From positions 124,001-188,000 of the forward strand of contig NC_007802.1 in NCBI RefSeq assembly GCF_000013565.1: a stretch of 64,000 bases of DNA, given 5' to 3'. Below the pieces are notes generated by a model. The model saw only the letters and a program-made list of their open reading frames with translations. It searched no databases and had not been told where the DNA came from. This document shows, piece by piece, positions 1 through 9,254 of this stretch. Positions within the stretch are counted from its first letter, which is position 1; each line of letters opens with the position of its first letter. The translations under genes and the position numbers were made by a program. This DNA comes from Jannaschia sp. CCS1. Lineage in GTDB: Bacteria > Pseudomonadota > Alphaproteobacteria > Rhodobacterales > Rhodobacteraceae.

Positions 1-384
1 GCCGCGCTAAGTGCCTATGATGCGGGTTTAAGTACGATCAATCCTAATGTCGACGCCGTCGCCCGCACCCTGGGCCGGTCGCCCAGTCGGATGCTGTCCG
101 GCGTACATTTGCCGATCTTGCGCCCATCTATCCTGACCGGCCTGCTGATCGTCTTCGTGGATGTGATGAAAGAATTACCCGCCACGCTGATCATGCGGCC
201 GTTCAACTTCGACACATTGGCCGTGCAAGCGCACCGCCTTGCGGCCGATGAACGGTTGGGGGAGGCCGCTGGCCCCTCCCTCGTGATTGCGGGCGTCGGG
301 TTGCTGCCCGTTGTGATCCTCTGCCTCAGCCTGGGGCGGGACCGCACCGCCCGGCGGTTCGTTCCGGAACCTGTCGAGACGTAG
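1..384 (+). CDS. ABC transporter permease, C-terminal part (iron/thiamine type), cut by window edge
   Basis: Only the last 127 residues are present; the frame is open from base 1 and stops at TAG 382-384. The fragment carries the cytoplasmic loop of binding-protein-dependent permeases (the EAA-type loop, here DAVARTLGRSPSRMLSGVHLP, roughly residues 19-39), followed by two hydrophobic segments. In the family this loop docks on the ATPase subunit. The run MKELPATLIMRPFNF is typical of Fe(III)/thiamine-type permeases of the FbpB/ThiP group. Substrate cannot be fixed from the fragment. It ends 18 bases before the convergent leuC stop and has no visible link to the photosynthesis genes. Confidence 0.8.
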   Translation, partial: AALSAYDAGLSTINPNVDAVARTLGRSPSRMLSGVHLPILRPSILTGLLIVFVDVMKELPATLIMRPFNFDTLAVQAHRLAADERLGEAAGPSLVIAGVGLLPVVILCLSLGRDRTARRFVPEPVET

Positions 385-402
385 CGTAGAGGTCCCCTCG
401 CC

Positions 403-1809
403 CTACATCAACTCGCGCACATCCGTCAGGCGGCCTGTGATCGCGGCGGCGGCAGCCATCGCCGGTGACATCAGATGCGTCCGTCCTCCACGGCCCTGGC
501 GACCTTCAAAGTTGCGGTTGGACGTGGCCGCGCACCGCTCTCCAGGCGACAGCTGATCGGGGTTCATCGCGAGGCACATGGAACAGCCCGCAAGACGCCA
601 CTCAAAGCCAGCATCCTTGAAGATATCGGCCAAGCCTTCTTCCTCGGCCTGCGCCCGCACAAGGCCCGAGCCCGGCACAATCATCGCCCGCAGGCCGTCC
701 TTGACCTTCTTGCCCTTCAGGATCGAGGCCGCAGCCCGCAGATCTTCAATCCGTCCGTTGGTGCAGGACCCGATGAACACCGTGTCGATCTCGATCTGAT
801 CCAGCGGCGTGCCCGCCGTCAGTCCCATGTAGTCCAGTGATCGCTGTGCCGCACCGACCTTGCCACCCTCAAAGCTGTCTGCCGCGGGAACCTCCGCCGT
901 GATGGGCAAAACATCCTCGGGCGAGGTGCCCCAGGTGACCACAGGCGCGATATCCTCGCCGCGGATCGTCACGACCTCGTCCCAATGGGCGTCGTCGTCG
1001 GAATACAGCGTCTTCCACCACGCCAAAGCGGCCTCCCATTGCGCCCCTTTCGGCGCGTGCGGGCGACCCATACAGTATTCAAACGTCTTCTCGTCAGGCG
1101 CAATGATGCCCGCCCGCGCGCCGCCTTCAATCGCCATGTTGCAGACGGTCATCCGCCCTTCCATGGACAGGTCGCGGATCGCCTCGCCGCAATATTCAAT
1201 CACATAGCCGGTGCCGCCCGCCGTGCCTGTGCGGCCAATGACGGTCAGCGTGATGTCCTTGGCGGTGACGCCGGGCGCCAGTTTGCCCGTGATCTCCACC
1301 TTCATGTTCTTGGACTTCTTCTGGATCAGCGTTTGCGTCGCCAGAACATGCTCCACCTCGGATGTGCCGATGCCATGGGCCAGCGCGCCAAACGCGCCGT
1401 GGGTGGCCGTGTGGCTATCCCCGCACACAACCGTCATGCCCGGAAGCGTCCAGCCCTGTTCCGGCCCCACGATATGCACGATGCCTTGGCGTACATCGGA
1501 CACGGGGTAATAGTGAATCCCGAAATCCTTGGCGTTCTTGTCCAAAGCCGCCACCTGAATGGCGCTGTCCTCGGTCATGTTCTTGGGGTCGTCCCGGCCT
1601 TCCGTCGTCGGCACATTGTGGTCCGGCACGGCGATGGTCTTGTCGGGCGCGTGAACCGAACGGCCCGCCATACGCAAACCCTCAAACGCCTGGGGGCTGG
1701 TCACTTCGTGGACCAGATGGCGGTCAATATAGAGAAGGCTGGTGCCGTCTTCGGCCTCATGGGCCAGGTGAGCGTCCCAGATTTTGTCGTAAAGCGTCTT
1801 GCCGGTCAT
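403..1809 (-). CDS. leuC: 3-isopropylmalate dehydratase large subunit
   Basis: LeuC with LeuD isomerises 2-isopropylmalate to 3-isopropylmalate in leucine synthesis, using a [4Fe-4S] cluster. The 468-residue protein has the usual length. It shows the cluster cysteines in [11 protein letters not shown] and in [11 protein letters not shown], the [16 protein letters not shown] substrate motif, and the C-terminal [10 protein letters not shown] signature. The start [14 protein letters not shown] at 1809 is chosen because family members begin there; the reading frame stays open further upstream (to 1902) but without homology. leuD is not next to it here. A 247-base gap separates it from the divergent MscS gene; I see no clear leader or attenuator in that gap. 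Confidence 0.97.
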   Translation of the reverse strand: MTGKTLYDKIWDAHLAHEAEDGTSLLYIDRHLVHEVTSPQAFEGLRMAGRSVHAPDKTIAVPDHNVPTTEGRDDPKNMTEDSAIQVAALDKNAKDFGIHYYPVSDVRQGIVHIVGPEQGWTLPGMTVVCGDSHTATHGAFGALAHGIGTSEVEHVLATQTLIQKKSKNMKVEITGKLAPGVTAKDITLTVIGRTGTAGGTGYVIEYCGEAIRDLSMEGRMTVCNMAIEGGARAGIIAPDEKTFEYCMGRPHAPKGAQWEAALAWWKTLYSDDDAHWDEVVTIRGEDIAPVVTWGTSPEDVLPITAEVPAADSFEGGKVGAAQRSLDYMGLTAGTPLDQIEIDTVFIGSCTNGRIEDLRAAASILKGKKVKDGLRAMIVPGSGLVRAQAEEEGLADIFKDAGFEWRLAGCSMCLAMNPDQLSPGERCAATSNRNFEGRQGRGGRTHLMSPAMAAAAAITGRLTDVRELM

Positions 1810-2056
1810 GGGCAGGGATCCTGTCGGAATATAAGGTGTCTGGCTGGGTGATATCGAAGCGGGTGCGCTATAGCCCGCCCAGACGCGAGGCCTGCGCGCC
1901 AAAAAAGCGCCAGGGCAGGCGCGCGCGGTCGCCGATATCGAAAAAGCTGGTCATATCACGCGTGAATTACACGGGCGGACGCGCCTTGCCAAGGGCGGCG
2001 CTTGCCCGCTTGCCCCCGAGACGTCTAGTCTAAGCCCTGAGCAGTGAAGGACCGAA

Positions 2057-3412
2057 ATGGACCCCGAAGTCGCCCCCGAAGACATCCCGGAAGACATCGT
2101 TGATGCCGAAGCGGAAGCATTTGACGCCGCCTTGACGGAAATTACGGGTCTGATGGGCCAGATAGAGACGTTTCTGGCTTCGCTCTTGCGCACCTGGAAT
2201 GCCTATCAGATCGGGATCGTCATCGCGCTTCTGGCGGCCGCCTGGCTGATGAAACGCGCCTTTGGGCCGCGTATCCGGACCTGGATGGCCTCACGGGAGG
2301 GTTGGCCAAAATGGCGCATGCGTGTCCTGGCGATCATCCATCGTCGCCTGTTCATCATCTTTTTCGTCCTTCTGATCTGGACCTTCGTCTTGATCATGCG
2401 GGAGGTCACCTGGCCATCGCGCTCCTTCCTGCTGACCATCGTGGCGGAACTGGCGACTGCATGGCTCTTCGTGGTCTTCGTTACACGGCTCATCCGCTCT
2501 GCCTTCCTGCGCGGCATCATACGCTACGGGGCGTGGATCTTCGTGACGCTGGTGATCCTGGATCTCACGGATGAGGCCGCGGCACTGCTGGATTCCGTGG
2601 GCTTCAATCTGGGCGATGCGCGGCTGTCGCTGCTAACACTTGTGCAGGCGATCCTCGTGGTCGCCGCCCTCGTGGTCATCGCGCGTTTTCTGACCAGCAC
2701 CGCCACCGGCCGCATCCAGAAGAACGAGGAAATCTCGCCGTCCATGCAGGTTCTGGCGGTCAAATTCCTGCAAGTCGCCTTCTACGGCATTGCGATCTAC
2801 ATGGGGCTGCGGCTGACTGGTGTGGACCTGACGGGGCTTGCCGTCCTGTCCGGTGCGATCGGCGTGGGCCTGGGTTTCGGCCTGCAGAAGGTGGTCTCCA
2901 ATCTGGTGTCCGGCGTCATCATCCTGCTGGACAAGTCGATCAAACCGGGTGACGTGATTTCGCTGGGGGAGACGTTCGGCTGGATCAACTCGCTTGGCGC
3001 GCGCTATGTCAGCGTCGTGACCCGGGACGGGAAGGAATACCTGATCCCGAATGAGGATCTGATCACCAGCCAGGTGGTCAACTGGTCCCATTCCAACGAA
3101 TTCGTGCGCCTCGATATCTATTTCGGCACAGCCTACGGCGATGACCCCCACATCGTGCGCAAACTGGCGATTGAGGCGGCCCAGGGCGTCGAACGTGTCC
3201 TCAGCCACCGGGCACCGGTTTGTCACATCGTGGGCTTCGGAGACAGCTCCGTCGACTATATCCTGCGGTTCTGGATCAAGGACCCGACGGGCGGGCTCAC
3301 CAACATCCGCGGCAACGTCTACCTGGCGTTGTGGGATACGTTCAGCGCCAACAACATCTCCATCCCATTCCCGCAGCGAGAAATCAAGATGTTGGACAAA
3401 CAGGAAGATTAG
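2057..3412 (+). CDS. MscS-family mechanosensitive channel
   Basis: This 451-residue inner-membrane protein has an acidic N-terminus, several hydrophobic segments between about residues 50 and 245, and then the MscS pore helix and beta-domain. The pore signature GVGLGFGLQKVVSNLVSGVIILLDKSIKPGD is the conserved MscS TM3 region (glycine- and alanine-rich pore followed by the KPGD entry to the beta-domain). The family releases solutes on hypo-osmotic shock. The extra N-terminal helices make it larger than E. coli MscS (286 residues), like the YbdG/YjeP-type members. Its TAG stop overlaps the stop of the convergent thiamine-diphosphate enzyme by four bases. Confidence 0.9.
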   Translation: MDPEVAPEDIPEDIVDAEAEAFDAALTEITGLMGQIETFLASLLRTWNAYQIGIVIALLAAAWLMKRAFGPRIRTWMASREGWPKWRMRVLAIIHRRLFIIFFVLLIWTFVLIMREVTWPSRSFLLTIVAELATAWLFVVFVTRLIRSAFLRGIIRYGAWIFVTLVILDLTDEAAALLDSVGFNLGDARLSLLTLVQAILVVAALVVIARFLTSTATGRIQKNEEISPSMQVLAVKFLQVAFYGIAIYMGLRLTGVDLTGLAVLSGAIGVGLGFGLQKVVSNLVSGVIILLDKSIKPGDVISLGETFGWINSLGARYVSVVTRDGKEYLIPNEDLITSQVVNWSHSNEFVRLDIYFGTAYGDDPHIVRKLAIEAAQGVERVLSHRAPVCHIVGFGDSSVDYILRFWIKDPTGGLTNIRGNVYLALWDTFSANNISIPFPQREIKMLDKQED

Positions 3413-5025
3413 AGACTTTTGGTGGTGGCCAGCATCTTCGGATCAAGCGCCAGTTCGATGATGTGCAAGCCGCCCGTCAGGGCTTGCCGATAGGCGTCTG
3501 CGAATTGAGCATTCTCTGTCACCAGATGCCCGGTGCCCCCATAGGCCTCGGCCAAAGCGGCGTAATCGGGGTTGAACAAATCCGTCCCTGACACACGCCC
3601 CGGATAGTGGTTTTCCTGATGCATGCGGATCGTCCCATAGCGCCCGTTATTGGCGACGATCACGATGATATCCGCCCCGTGCTGCCGCGCGGTCGACAGC
3701 TCCTGAATTGTCATCTGCAAACATCCGTCACCCGCCAGGCAGATCACCGGCTGGTCGGGATTGTGCAATTTGGCGGATACGGCCGCGGGCAGACCGTAAC
3801 CCATGGAGCCGGATGTTGGCGCCACCTGCGTCCCGTACTGACGGAACCGGTAATAACGATGCAGGAAGGCGGCGTAGTTCCCCGCGCCATTGGTGATGAT
3901 CGTGTCGGAGCTCGCGTTATCGCGGAGCCAGCAGATAATGCTCTCCATCTGAACCGCGCCGGGGGTGAGCTGTGGGACCTGCCATTTCTCAAACTCCCCC
4001 CGCGCCGCGTTTGCCCCACGGTCCGGGCTCTGCGGGGTTGCATCAAGAAATTGATATAGCATTGATATAGGCGGGGCGGCGACGGCAAGGGTCGCGGGAT
4101 AGGTTTTGGACGTCGCCTCTGGCGTGGGTGCCACCTGCAAAATCGTGGGCGGATCAGCGGGGTCGATCAGAGTGAAATCGGCGGTCGTGATATCGTTGAG
4201 TTCGGCCCCGAGCAGCAGGACACAATCCGCATCGCCGAGCCGTTTTTGTAGCGCAGGGTTCGCACCGACGCCCAGATCTCCGGCATAGTTGGGGTGGTCG
4301 TTGTCGATGTAGTCCTGCCGCCGGAACGTCACCGCAATCGGCGCGCCTGTCCGTTCAGCCAAGGCCTGCGCGGTTTGCTTCTCCACGTCACCCCAATGGG
4401 GCCCACCGCAAAGGATCAGGGGGCGTTTGGCCAGCTTAAACGCCTCCACCATCGGCGCGATATCGTCGGGGTGTACGCGTCCCATCGCGCGGGCACCGGG
4501 GCGTTGTTTTGGCGGCTCGGCCATCGCACACAGGATATCCTCAGGCAGGGCCAGAACCACCGGGCCGGGTCGCCCGGCCTGGGCCACCGCAAACGCCCGG
4601 TCAATGTATTCGGCCAGGCGATCCGTGCGCTCCACCTCCGCCGACCACTTTACCAAAGGTCCGAAAAACGCCCTGTAATCAACTTCTTGAAATACACCCC
4701 TATCACGGTGCTTCAGGGGGATCTGCCCCACGAAACACACCAGAGGCGTCGCGTCATGCATGGCGATATGAAGGCCCGCACTTGCATTCGTGGCCCCCGG
4801 TCCGCGCGTGACAAACAGCACGCCGGGAGTCCCCGTCATCTTCCCGTGGGCCTCTGCCATCATCGCAGCGCCGCCTTCCTGGCGGCAGACAATGTTCGGG
4901 ATATCATGGTCATAGAGCCCGTCCAGCGCGGCCAGAAAACTCTCCCCGGGGACGGAAAACACACGCTCCACCCCATGCAGCGCCAACCGATCCGCAAGGA
5001 TTTTTCCACCGTGGTGCTTGGTCAT
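3409..5025 (-). CDS. thiamine-diphosphate enzyme of the acetolactate synthase/benzoylformate decarboxylase superfamily
   Basis: The 538-residue protein has the three-domain layout of the superfamily: the N-terminal pyrimidine-binding domain with catalytic Glu in CRQEGGAAMMAEAHG (about residue 50), a central domain, and the C-terminal diphosphate-binding motif AGDGCLQM...VIVANNGRYG (GDG-x-NN pattern). The closest look is to ilvB-like acetolactate synthases, but no small regulatory subunit gene is adjacent, so it may act on another 2-keto acid. Start ATG at 5025 (MTKHHGGKILAD) matches family N-termini; the frame continues upstream to 5127 without homology. It is divergent from the FMN reductase gene, whose start lies 53 bases away. 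Confidence 0.88.
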   Translation of the reverse strand: MTKHHGGKILADRLALHGVERVFSVPGESFLAALDGLYDHDIPNIVCRQEGGAAMMAEAHGKMTGTPGVLFVTRGPGATNASAGLHIAMHDATPLVCFVGQIPLKHRDRGVFQEVDYRAFFGPLVKWSAEVERTDRLAEYIDRAFAVAQAGRPGPVVLALPEDILCAMAEPPKQRPGARAMGRVHPDDIAPMVEAFKLAKRPLILCGGPHWGDVEKQTAQALAERTGAPIAVTFRRQDYIDNDHPNYAGDLGVGANPALQKRLGDADCVLLLGAELNDITTADFTLIDPADPPTILQVAPTPEATSKTYPATLAVAAPPISMLYQFLDATPQSPDRGANAARGEFEKWQVPQLTPGAVQMESIICWLRDNASSDTIITNGAGNYAAFLHRYYRFRQYGTQVAPTSGSMGYGLPAAVSAKLHNPDQPVICLAGDGCLQMTIQELSTARQHGADIIVIVANNGRYGTIRMHQENHYPGRVSGTDLFNPDYAALAEAYGGTGHLVTENAQFADAYRQALTGGLHIIELALDPKMLATTKSL

Positions 5026-5078
5026 GGGAGGCTCTCGGATTATGTGCGTCGAAAGATTAGTGAAACGGAGGGGCTGCA

Positions 5079-5618
5079 ATGTCCAGCGGCAGACTTTTGG
5101 GACTATGTGGCTCGCTCCGGGCGGCATCGTTCAACGCAATGTTGATGCGGGATGCGGCGGCCGCGTTCGATGCCGAGACGTTCCGGGAAGCCAACCTGCG
5201 CTTCCCCCTCTATGACGGTGATCTGGAGGAGGCGGAGGGCATTCCCGCAGAGGTCCAGACCCTTTCAGATCAGATCGCCGAGGCGGATGCCGTGATCATC
5301 GTTGGGCCAGAATACAACAAGGCGATCTCCGGCGTCCTGAAGAATGCGTTGGATTGGGTCAGCCGGACGGAGGGGCAGCCTTGGCTTCAAAAGCCGGTCG
5401 CCATCTTGTCGGCCACGGCGGGCCGGTCGGGCGGGGAATGTGCCCAGGTCAGCATGCGCGAATGTTTGGCGGCCTTTCGACCACGACTGGTGTTGGGGCC
5501 TGCAGTGCTGGTCGGCAGCGCGTTTTCGGCGTTCGAAGATGGGCACCTGACGAATGAGATGAACCGCAAGGCGCTGAACGGCCTTATGGAAGAATTGCGG
5601 CGCGCGGCGGGGCTCTAG
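5079..5618 (+). CDS. NADPH-dependent FMN reductase family protein
   Basis: A 179-residue flavodoxin-like reductase. It shows the FMN phosphate-binding loop GSLRAASFN (residues 11-19) and the second family motif GPEYNKAISGVLKNALDW, which contacts the flavin ring. Members reduce FMN, azo dyes, quinones or chromate with NADPH; the physiological substrate cannot be told here. The gene lies between two oppositely oriented enzymes and its stop shares the palindrome CTAG (5615-5618) with the stop of the convergent oxidoreductase gene. Confidence 0.92.
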   Translation: MSSGRLLGLCGSLRAASFNAMLMRDAAAAFDAETFREANLRFPLYDGDLEEAEGIPAEVQTLSDQIAEADAVIIVGPEYNKAISGVLKNALDWVSRTEGQPWLQKPVAILSATAGRSGGECAQVSMRECLAAFRPRLVLGPAVLVGSAFSAFEDGHLTNEMNRKALNGLMEELRRAAGL

Positions 5619-6661
5619 AAGCTGGCCTCAGGGCGGAAATCCTGCGGAATAGTGTCTGTTTCATCCAAGATCAGCGCGGCCAACATCTCTGCCATCACGG
5701 GGGCCATCGCGAGGCCAATCTTGAAGCCCCCATTGGCGATATACGCGCCTTTTCGCATCGGGTGGGGGCCAACCATCGGCGCACGGCTTTTGGCCCGCGG
5801 TCGCAACCCCGCCCACCGTTGGGTCACAGGCGCATCGCGCAGGGCAGGCACCGCTTGCCGGGCAGCCTTGATCAACGGGTCAAGCTGCGCATCGGTGCTG
5901 GTGGCATCCTCAAACTCCCGCTCCGTCGTCGATCCGATCGCCACTGTCCCGTCGCCGTGGGGTACGATGTGCAACCCATCCACAAAGACCTGTGGAGCCT
6001 CCCGCAGATCAGCCCGCAACAGCGCAGCTTGTCCTTTGATCGGCGCGCCCACCAACTTGCCCCGCGCCTTGGACATCTGGATCAGATCATCGGCACCGGT
6101 CGCCCAAACCTCAACGCCCGCGCAGGTGGCCTCGGGCCGGATCTCGACCCCCAATGCGCGGAGGGCAGAGGCGAGCGCGGCACAGGCCCGTCGGGGATGA
6201 ATACGCGCGGTCAACGTATCGTGAATAACAAGCCCGGTTGGGCTTTCCACGGCAACGTCGACGTCATCCGCAGGGATCACACGCCATTGATAGCGCGTCT
6301 CCCACAGGTCCTTCGCCGTCTCGGTCCGCTGCCGGGCCAGCGCCACGGCGGCTGCGTCCGACAGCGGCTGGACGCGTCCCGTCCGCGCGTAACCGGGCTC
6401 CTGTCCGCCGGCATCGGCCACCTCGGCCCAAAGCGCCCCCGCCTCATGCAAGGCTTTGAACTGCATCGCTTTCTTGGCATTCCAGTTTTCGGGAACATGG
6501 GGCGCCAGCGCGCCGACGATCCCACCTGACGCGCCAGCGCCGACACCCTTGGGGTCAACGACCTGCACCTTCGCGCCACGCCGGACCAGCATCCAGGCAC
6601 ACATCAGCCCGGTGATCCCCGCCCCCCGGACAATGATGTCGGGCCCAGTGATATCGGTCAT
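5615..6661 (-). CDS. FAD-dependent oxidoreductase of the DAO family, resembling the MnmC oxidase half
   Basis: A 348-residue D-amino-acid-oxidase-type flavoprotein. The N-terminal Rossmann dinucleotide motif GAGITG is at residues 13-18 followed by the acidic ribose-binding position in VVDPKG. A C-terminal NGGFKIGLAMAPVMAEM segment is the usual DAO FAD-closing motif. The start ATG at 6661 (MTDITGPDI) directly precedes the Rossmann fold; a longer frame to 6994 runs through the divergent gene and is not credible. The neighbour 54 bases away in the opposite direction encodes the methyltransferase half of MnmC. The pair therefore suggests a role in tRNA wobble-uridine modification (removal of carboxymethyl from cmnm5U), but ThiO-like or amino-acid oxidase activity is also possible. 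Confidence 0.8.
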   Translation of the reverse strand: MTDITGPDIIVRGAGITGLMCAWMLVRRGAKVQVVDPKGVGAGASGGIVGALAPHVPENWNAKKAMQFKALHEAGALWAEVADAGGQEPGYARTGRVQPLSDAAAVALARQRTETAKDLWETRYQWRVIPADDVDVAVESPTGLVIHDTLTARIHPRRACAALASALRALGVEIRPEATCAGVEVWATGADDLIQMSKARGKLVGAPIKGQAALLRADLREAPQVFVDGLHIVPHGDGTVAIGSTTEREFEDATSTDAQLDPLIKAARQAVPALRDAPVTQRWAGLRPRAKSRAPMVGPHPMRKGAYIANGGFKIGLAMAPVMAEMLAALILDETDTIPQDFRPEASF

Positions 6662-6715
6662 TGCAACTCCGTCAGGCTTGTCAGATCGTCCGCCCCGCAA
6701 GGGATAGGGCGCGAG

Positions 6716-7372
6716 ATGAGCAAGGACCAGACAAAGATCGATTGGCGTGGCGGTGTCCCGATCTCGGTTCGGTTCGGCGACCCATATTACTCGCTGAAGG
6801 ACGGCCTGGCTGAAACGCGATACGTTTTTCTGGGCGGCAACGCCCTGCCCGCGCGGTTTCGGGACGGGTTTCACGTGGCGGAGTTGGGGTTCGGGACGGG
6901 GCTGAACTTTCTGGCAACTTTGCAGGCCTTCCGTGACGCGGGCACGCCCGGTACGCTGTGCTTCACCTCCTTCGAGGCGCATCCGATGTCCCATGAAGAC
7001 ATGTTACGCGCACTGGCTCCGTTCCCTGATCTGCCCGTTTCCACCCTTTTGGACAATGATCTTACCCGAATGCTGGACGGCCCTGACTTCCGGTTGGAGA
7101 TCATTCACGGCGATGCCCGTGAAACCGTCCCGAACTGGCAGGACAGAGCCGATTGCTGGTTTCTTGACGGCTTTGCGCCCGCTCAAAATCCGGAGCTGTG
7201 GGAGGATGACCTGCTTCACGCCGTCGCCGCGCATACAAACCCCGGCGGGACCTTTGCCACTTACACCGCCGTGGGGCGGATCAGGCGGACGCTTGCGGCG
7301 GCGGGCTTCACTGTCGAGCGCATCAAAGGCTTCAACGCAAAACCGCACATGACGCGGGGGGTCATGCCATGA
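6716..7372 (+). CDS. mnmD: tRNA 5-methylaminomethyl-2-thiouridine methyltransferase, MnmD type (stand-alone MnmC2 domain)
   Basis: The 218-residue protein matches only the methyltransferase domain of bifunctional MnmC: an N-terminal substrate segment, the SAM-binding motif VAELGFGTGLNF (residues 54-65), and the catalytic-site stretch DCWFLDGFAPAQNPELW. The domain methylates nm5U to mnm5U at tRNA position 34. The FAD half normally fused to it is encoded divergently next door. Its stop overlaps the start of the EamA transporter gene by four bases (ATGA), so the two are probably co-transcribed. Confidence 0.87.
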   Translation: MSKDQTKIDWRGGVPISVRFGDPYYSLKDGLAETRYVFLGGNALPARFRDGFHVAELGFGTGLNFLATLQAFRDAGTPGTLCFTSFEAHPMSHEDMLRALAPFPDLPVSTLLDNDLTRMLDGPDFRLEIIHGDARETVPNWQDRADCWFLDGFAPAQNPELWEDDLLHAVAAHTNPGGTFATYTAVGRIRRTLAAAGFTVERIKGFNAKPHMTRGVMP

Positions 7373-8238
7373 CGGACAATCCCCGTCTTGGCATCTACCT
7401 GATGATCGCCACCACCTTCGTCTTTGCCATGCAAGACGGCATCAGCCGGCATCTGGCAGGCGAATACAATATCTTCATGGTCGTGATGATCCGCTATTGG
7501 TTCTTCGCGGCCTTCGTCATCACCATCGCATCCCGTCAGGCGGGCGGCGTGCGCGCGGCGGCGAAAACAGAACAGCCCGTTCTACAGGCCTTCCGGGGCG
7601 TCCTTTTAGCGGCAGAAATCTGTGTGATGGTCGGCGCGTTCGTTCTGCTGGGTCTGGTGGAGGCCCACGCGATTTTCACCTGTTATCCGCTGCTGGTCGC
7701 CGCCCTGTCCGGCCCCGTACTGGGCGAAAAGGTCGGTTGGAGACGGTGGACGGCCATCGGTATCGGCTTTGTCGGCGTATTGGTGATCTTGCAACCGGGC
7801 TTTGGCGTCTTCTCGATTTACGCGCTGGTCCCCCTCGCCGCCGCCTTCATGTTCGCGCTCTATAATCTGCTGACGCGGTACGCGGCCCGCAAGGATCGCG
7901 CTGCGACCAGCTTCTTCTGGACCGGAACGGCGGGCGCACTCGTGATGACCTGCGTCGGCATCTGGTTCTGGGAGCCGATGAGCGGGCCGGATTGGGCTTG
8001 GATGGCGCTTCTGTGCGTCACCGGCGCGACCGGACATTTCCTGCTGATCAAGACTTATGACGTGGCCGAAGCGTCGGCCGTACAACCGTTCGCCTATCTG
8101 CAATTGGTCTTTGCATCCGCCCTCGGGCTTCTGGTGTTCGGCGAGGTCTTGGCGACAAACGTGGCCATCGGGGCGGCGATCGTGATCTGTGCCGGGCTGT
8201 TCACGCTCTGGCGCACACGCACCGTGACGGGGGGCTGA
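7369..8238 (+). CDS. EamA/DMT-superfamily transporter
   Basis: The 289-residue protein is almost wholly hydrophobic with about ten predicted membrane helices arranged as two EamA repeats (roughly residues 5-140 and 150-285). The second-helix motif ISRHLAGEYNIFMVVMIRYWF and the PLLVAALSGPVLGEKVGWRRW loop are typical of drug/metabolite exporters. No substrate can be inferred. The start overlaps the mnmD stop (ATGA). Its stop TGA abuts the stop of convergent crtB with no intervening base, so any terminator must lie inside crtB. Confidence 0.88.
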   Translation: MTDNPRLGIYLMIATTFVFAMQDGISRHLAGEYNIFMVVMIRYWFFAAFVITIASRQAGGVRAAAKTEQPVLQAFRGVLLAAEICVMVGAFVLLGLVEAHAIFTCYPLLVAALSGPVLGEKVGWRRWTAIGIGFVGVLVILQPGFGVFSIYALVPLAAAFMFALYNLLTRYAARKDRAATSFFWTGTAGALVMTCVGIWFWEPMSGPDWAWMALLCVTGATGHFLLIKTYDVAEASAVQPFAYLQLVFASALGLLVFGEVLATNVAIGAAIVICAGLFTLWRTRTVTGG

Positions 8239-9252
8239 TCATTCTGCCGCGTGGGGGCGGTCTTGCGCTTTCAGCTGAGACAGGACAGACAGCAACGGAT
8301 CGCTCCACGCGTCCTTGTTGGGCGCGGGGTGGGCTGCGGCCTCGACCAGAAACGCCGTCTCAGGCAGGGGTCGAGCGAAGATCACCGGGCTTTCCGGCAG
8401 GATGCTGGCAAGGCCCGCGCGCACAATCGACAGACCCAGAAGCCGCATCTTGTGACCCCCCGTCGTGGTGGCGCGCCGGTTGACGTTGTCATATCCGTGC
8501 TGCGCGAGGTTGCGCCCTATGGCGTCATAACAATGGCGCGCGGCGAAGATGCCGGGACGTGCGGCAAGGGGCAGACGGCCAATCCCGGGCTCGGACTTGA
8601 GATAGAGCTTGTGCGCCTCCGCCAACAGCCGTTTTGTCAGCCGTTTGAGACGCGGGGACGACACGGGACTGGTGAAAAGACGCTCGATATCAATGCCTTC
8701 CTCCTCCAGCCAATCGGTGGGCAGGTACAGTCGCCGTTCCGCCGCGTCTTCGCCGACATCACGGGCGATATTGGTCAGCTGCATGGCGACGCCCAGATCG
8801 CAGGCGCGCGCCAAGGCCTGTTCATCACGGACCCGCATCAGCACGCACATCATTGCGCCAACGGCGGACGCAACACGCGCCGAATAGCTGCGCAGATCAG
8901 ACAGCGTGGCATAGCGCCGCTCCATCCCGTCCCAGGCGAGGCCCTCCAACAACGCCTCCGGCAAGGCGCGCGGCATATCGAATTCTTCAATCATTGCAGT
9001 GAAGGCGCGATCTGTCGGATGGTTTCGAGGGCGACCCTGATAGGCATGTTCGAGACGCTCTGAGAGCGCCAGAACGGCTGCTGGTTTGTCCGCGCCAAAG
9101 TCGACCTCATCATCCGCCAAGCGGCAAAACGCATAAAGCGCAAGGGCCGGATCGCGCACGGAAGACGGCAGAAGTTTCGATGCCGCGTGGAAGGAATACG
9201 ACCCTTCGCGGATCGCATGACGACAATGGTCCATATCATCGGGGTCGATCAT
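8239..9252 (-). CDS. crtB: phytoene synthase
   Basis: CrtB condenses two geranylgeranyl diphosphates head-to-head to phytoene. The protein (337 residues from this ATG) has both aspartate-rich Mg-diphosphate motifs: DDEVDFGAD at about residues 47-55 and NIARDVGED ending at about residue 169, with the RLYLPTDWL signature after it. Two starts are possible: GTG at 9258, which overlaps the crtI stop as GTGA, or ATG at 9252, preceded by GGAG at a five-base spacing. I prefer the ATG. It is the second gene of the crtI-crtB operon, controlled from the crtI/crtA operator region, and marks the left edge of the photosynthesis cluster. Confidence 0.95.
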   Translation of the reverse strand: MIDPDDMDHCRHAIREGSYSFHAASKLLPSSVRDPALALYAFCRLADDEVDFGADKPAAVLALSERLEHAYQGRPRNHPTDRAFTAMIEEFDMPRALPEALLEGLAWDGMERRYATLSDLRSYSARVASAVGAMMCVLMRVRDEQALARACDLGVAMQLTNIARDVGEDAAERRLYLPTDWLEEEGIDIERLFTSPVSSPRLKRLTKRLLAEAHKLYLKSEPGIGRLPLAARPGIFAARHCYDAIGRNLAQHGYDNVNRRATTTGGHKMRLLGLSIVRAGLASILPESPVIFARPLPETAFLVEAAAHPAPNKDAWSDPLLSVLSQLKAQDRPHAAE

Positions 9253-9254
9253 GC

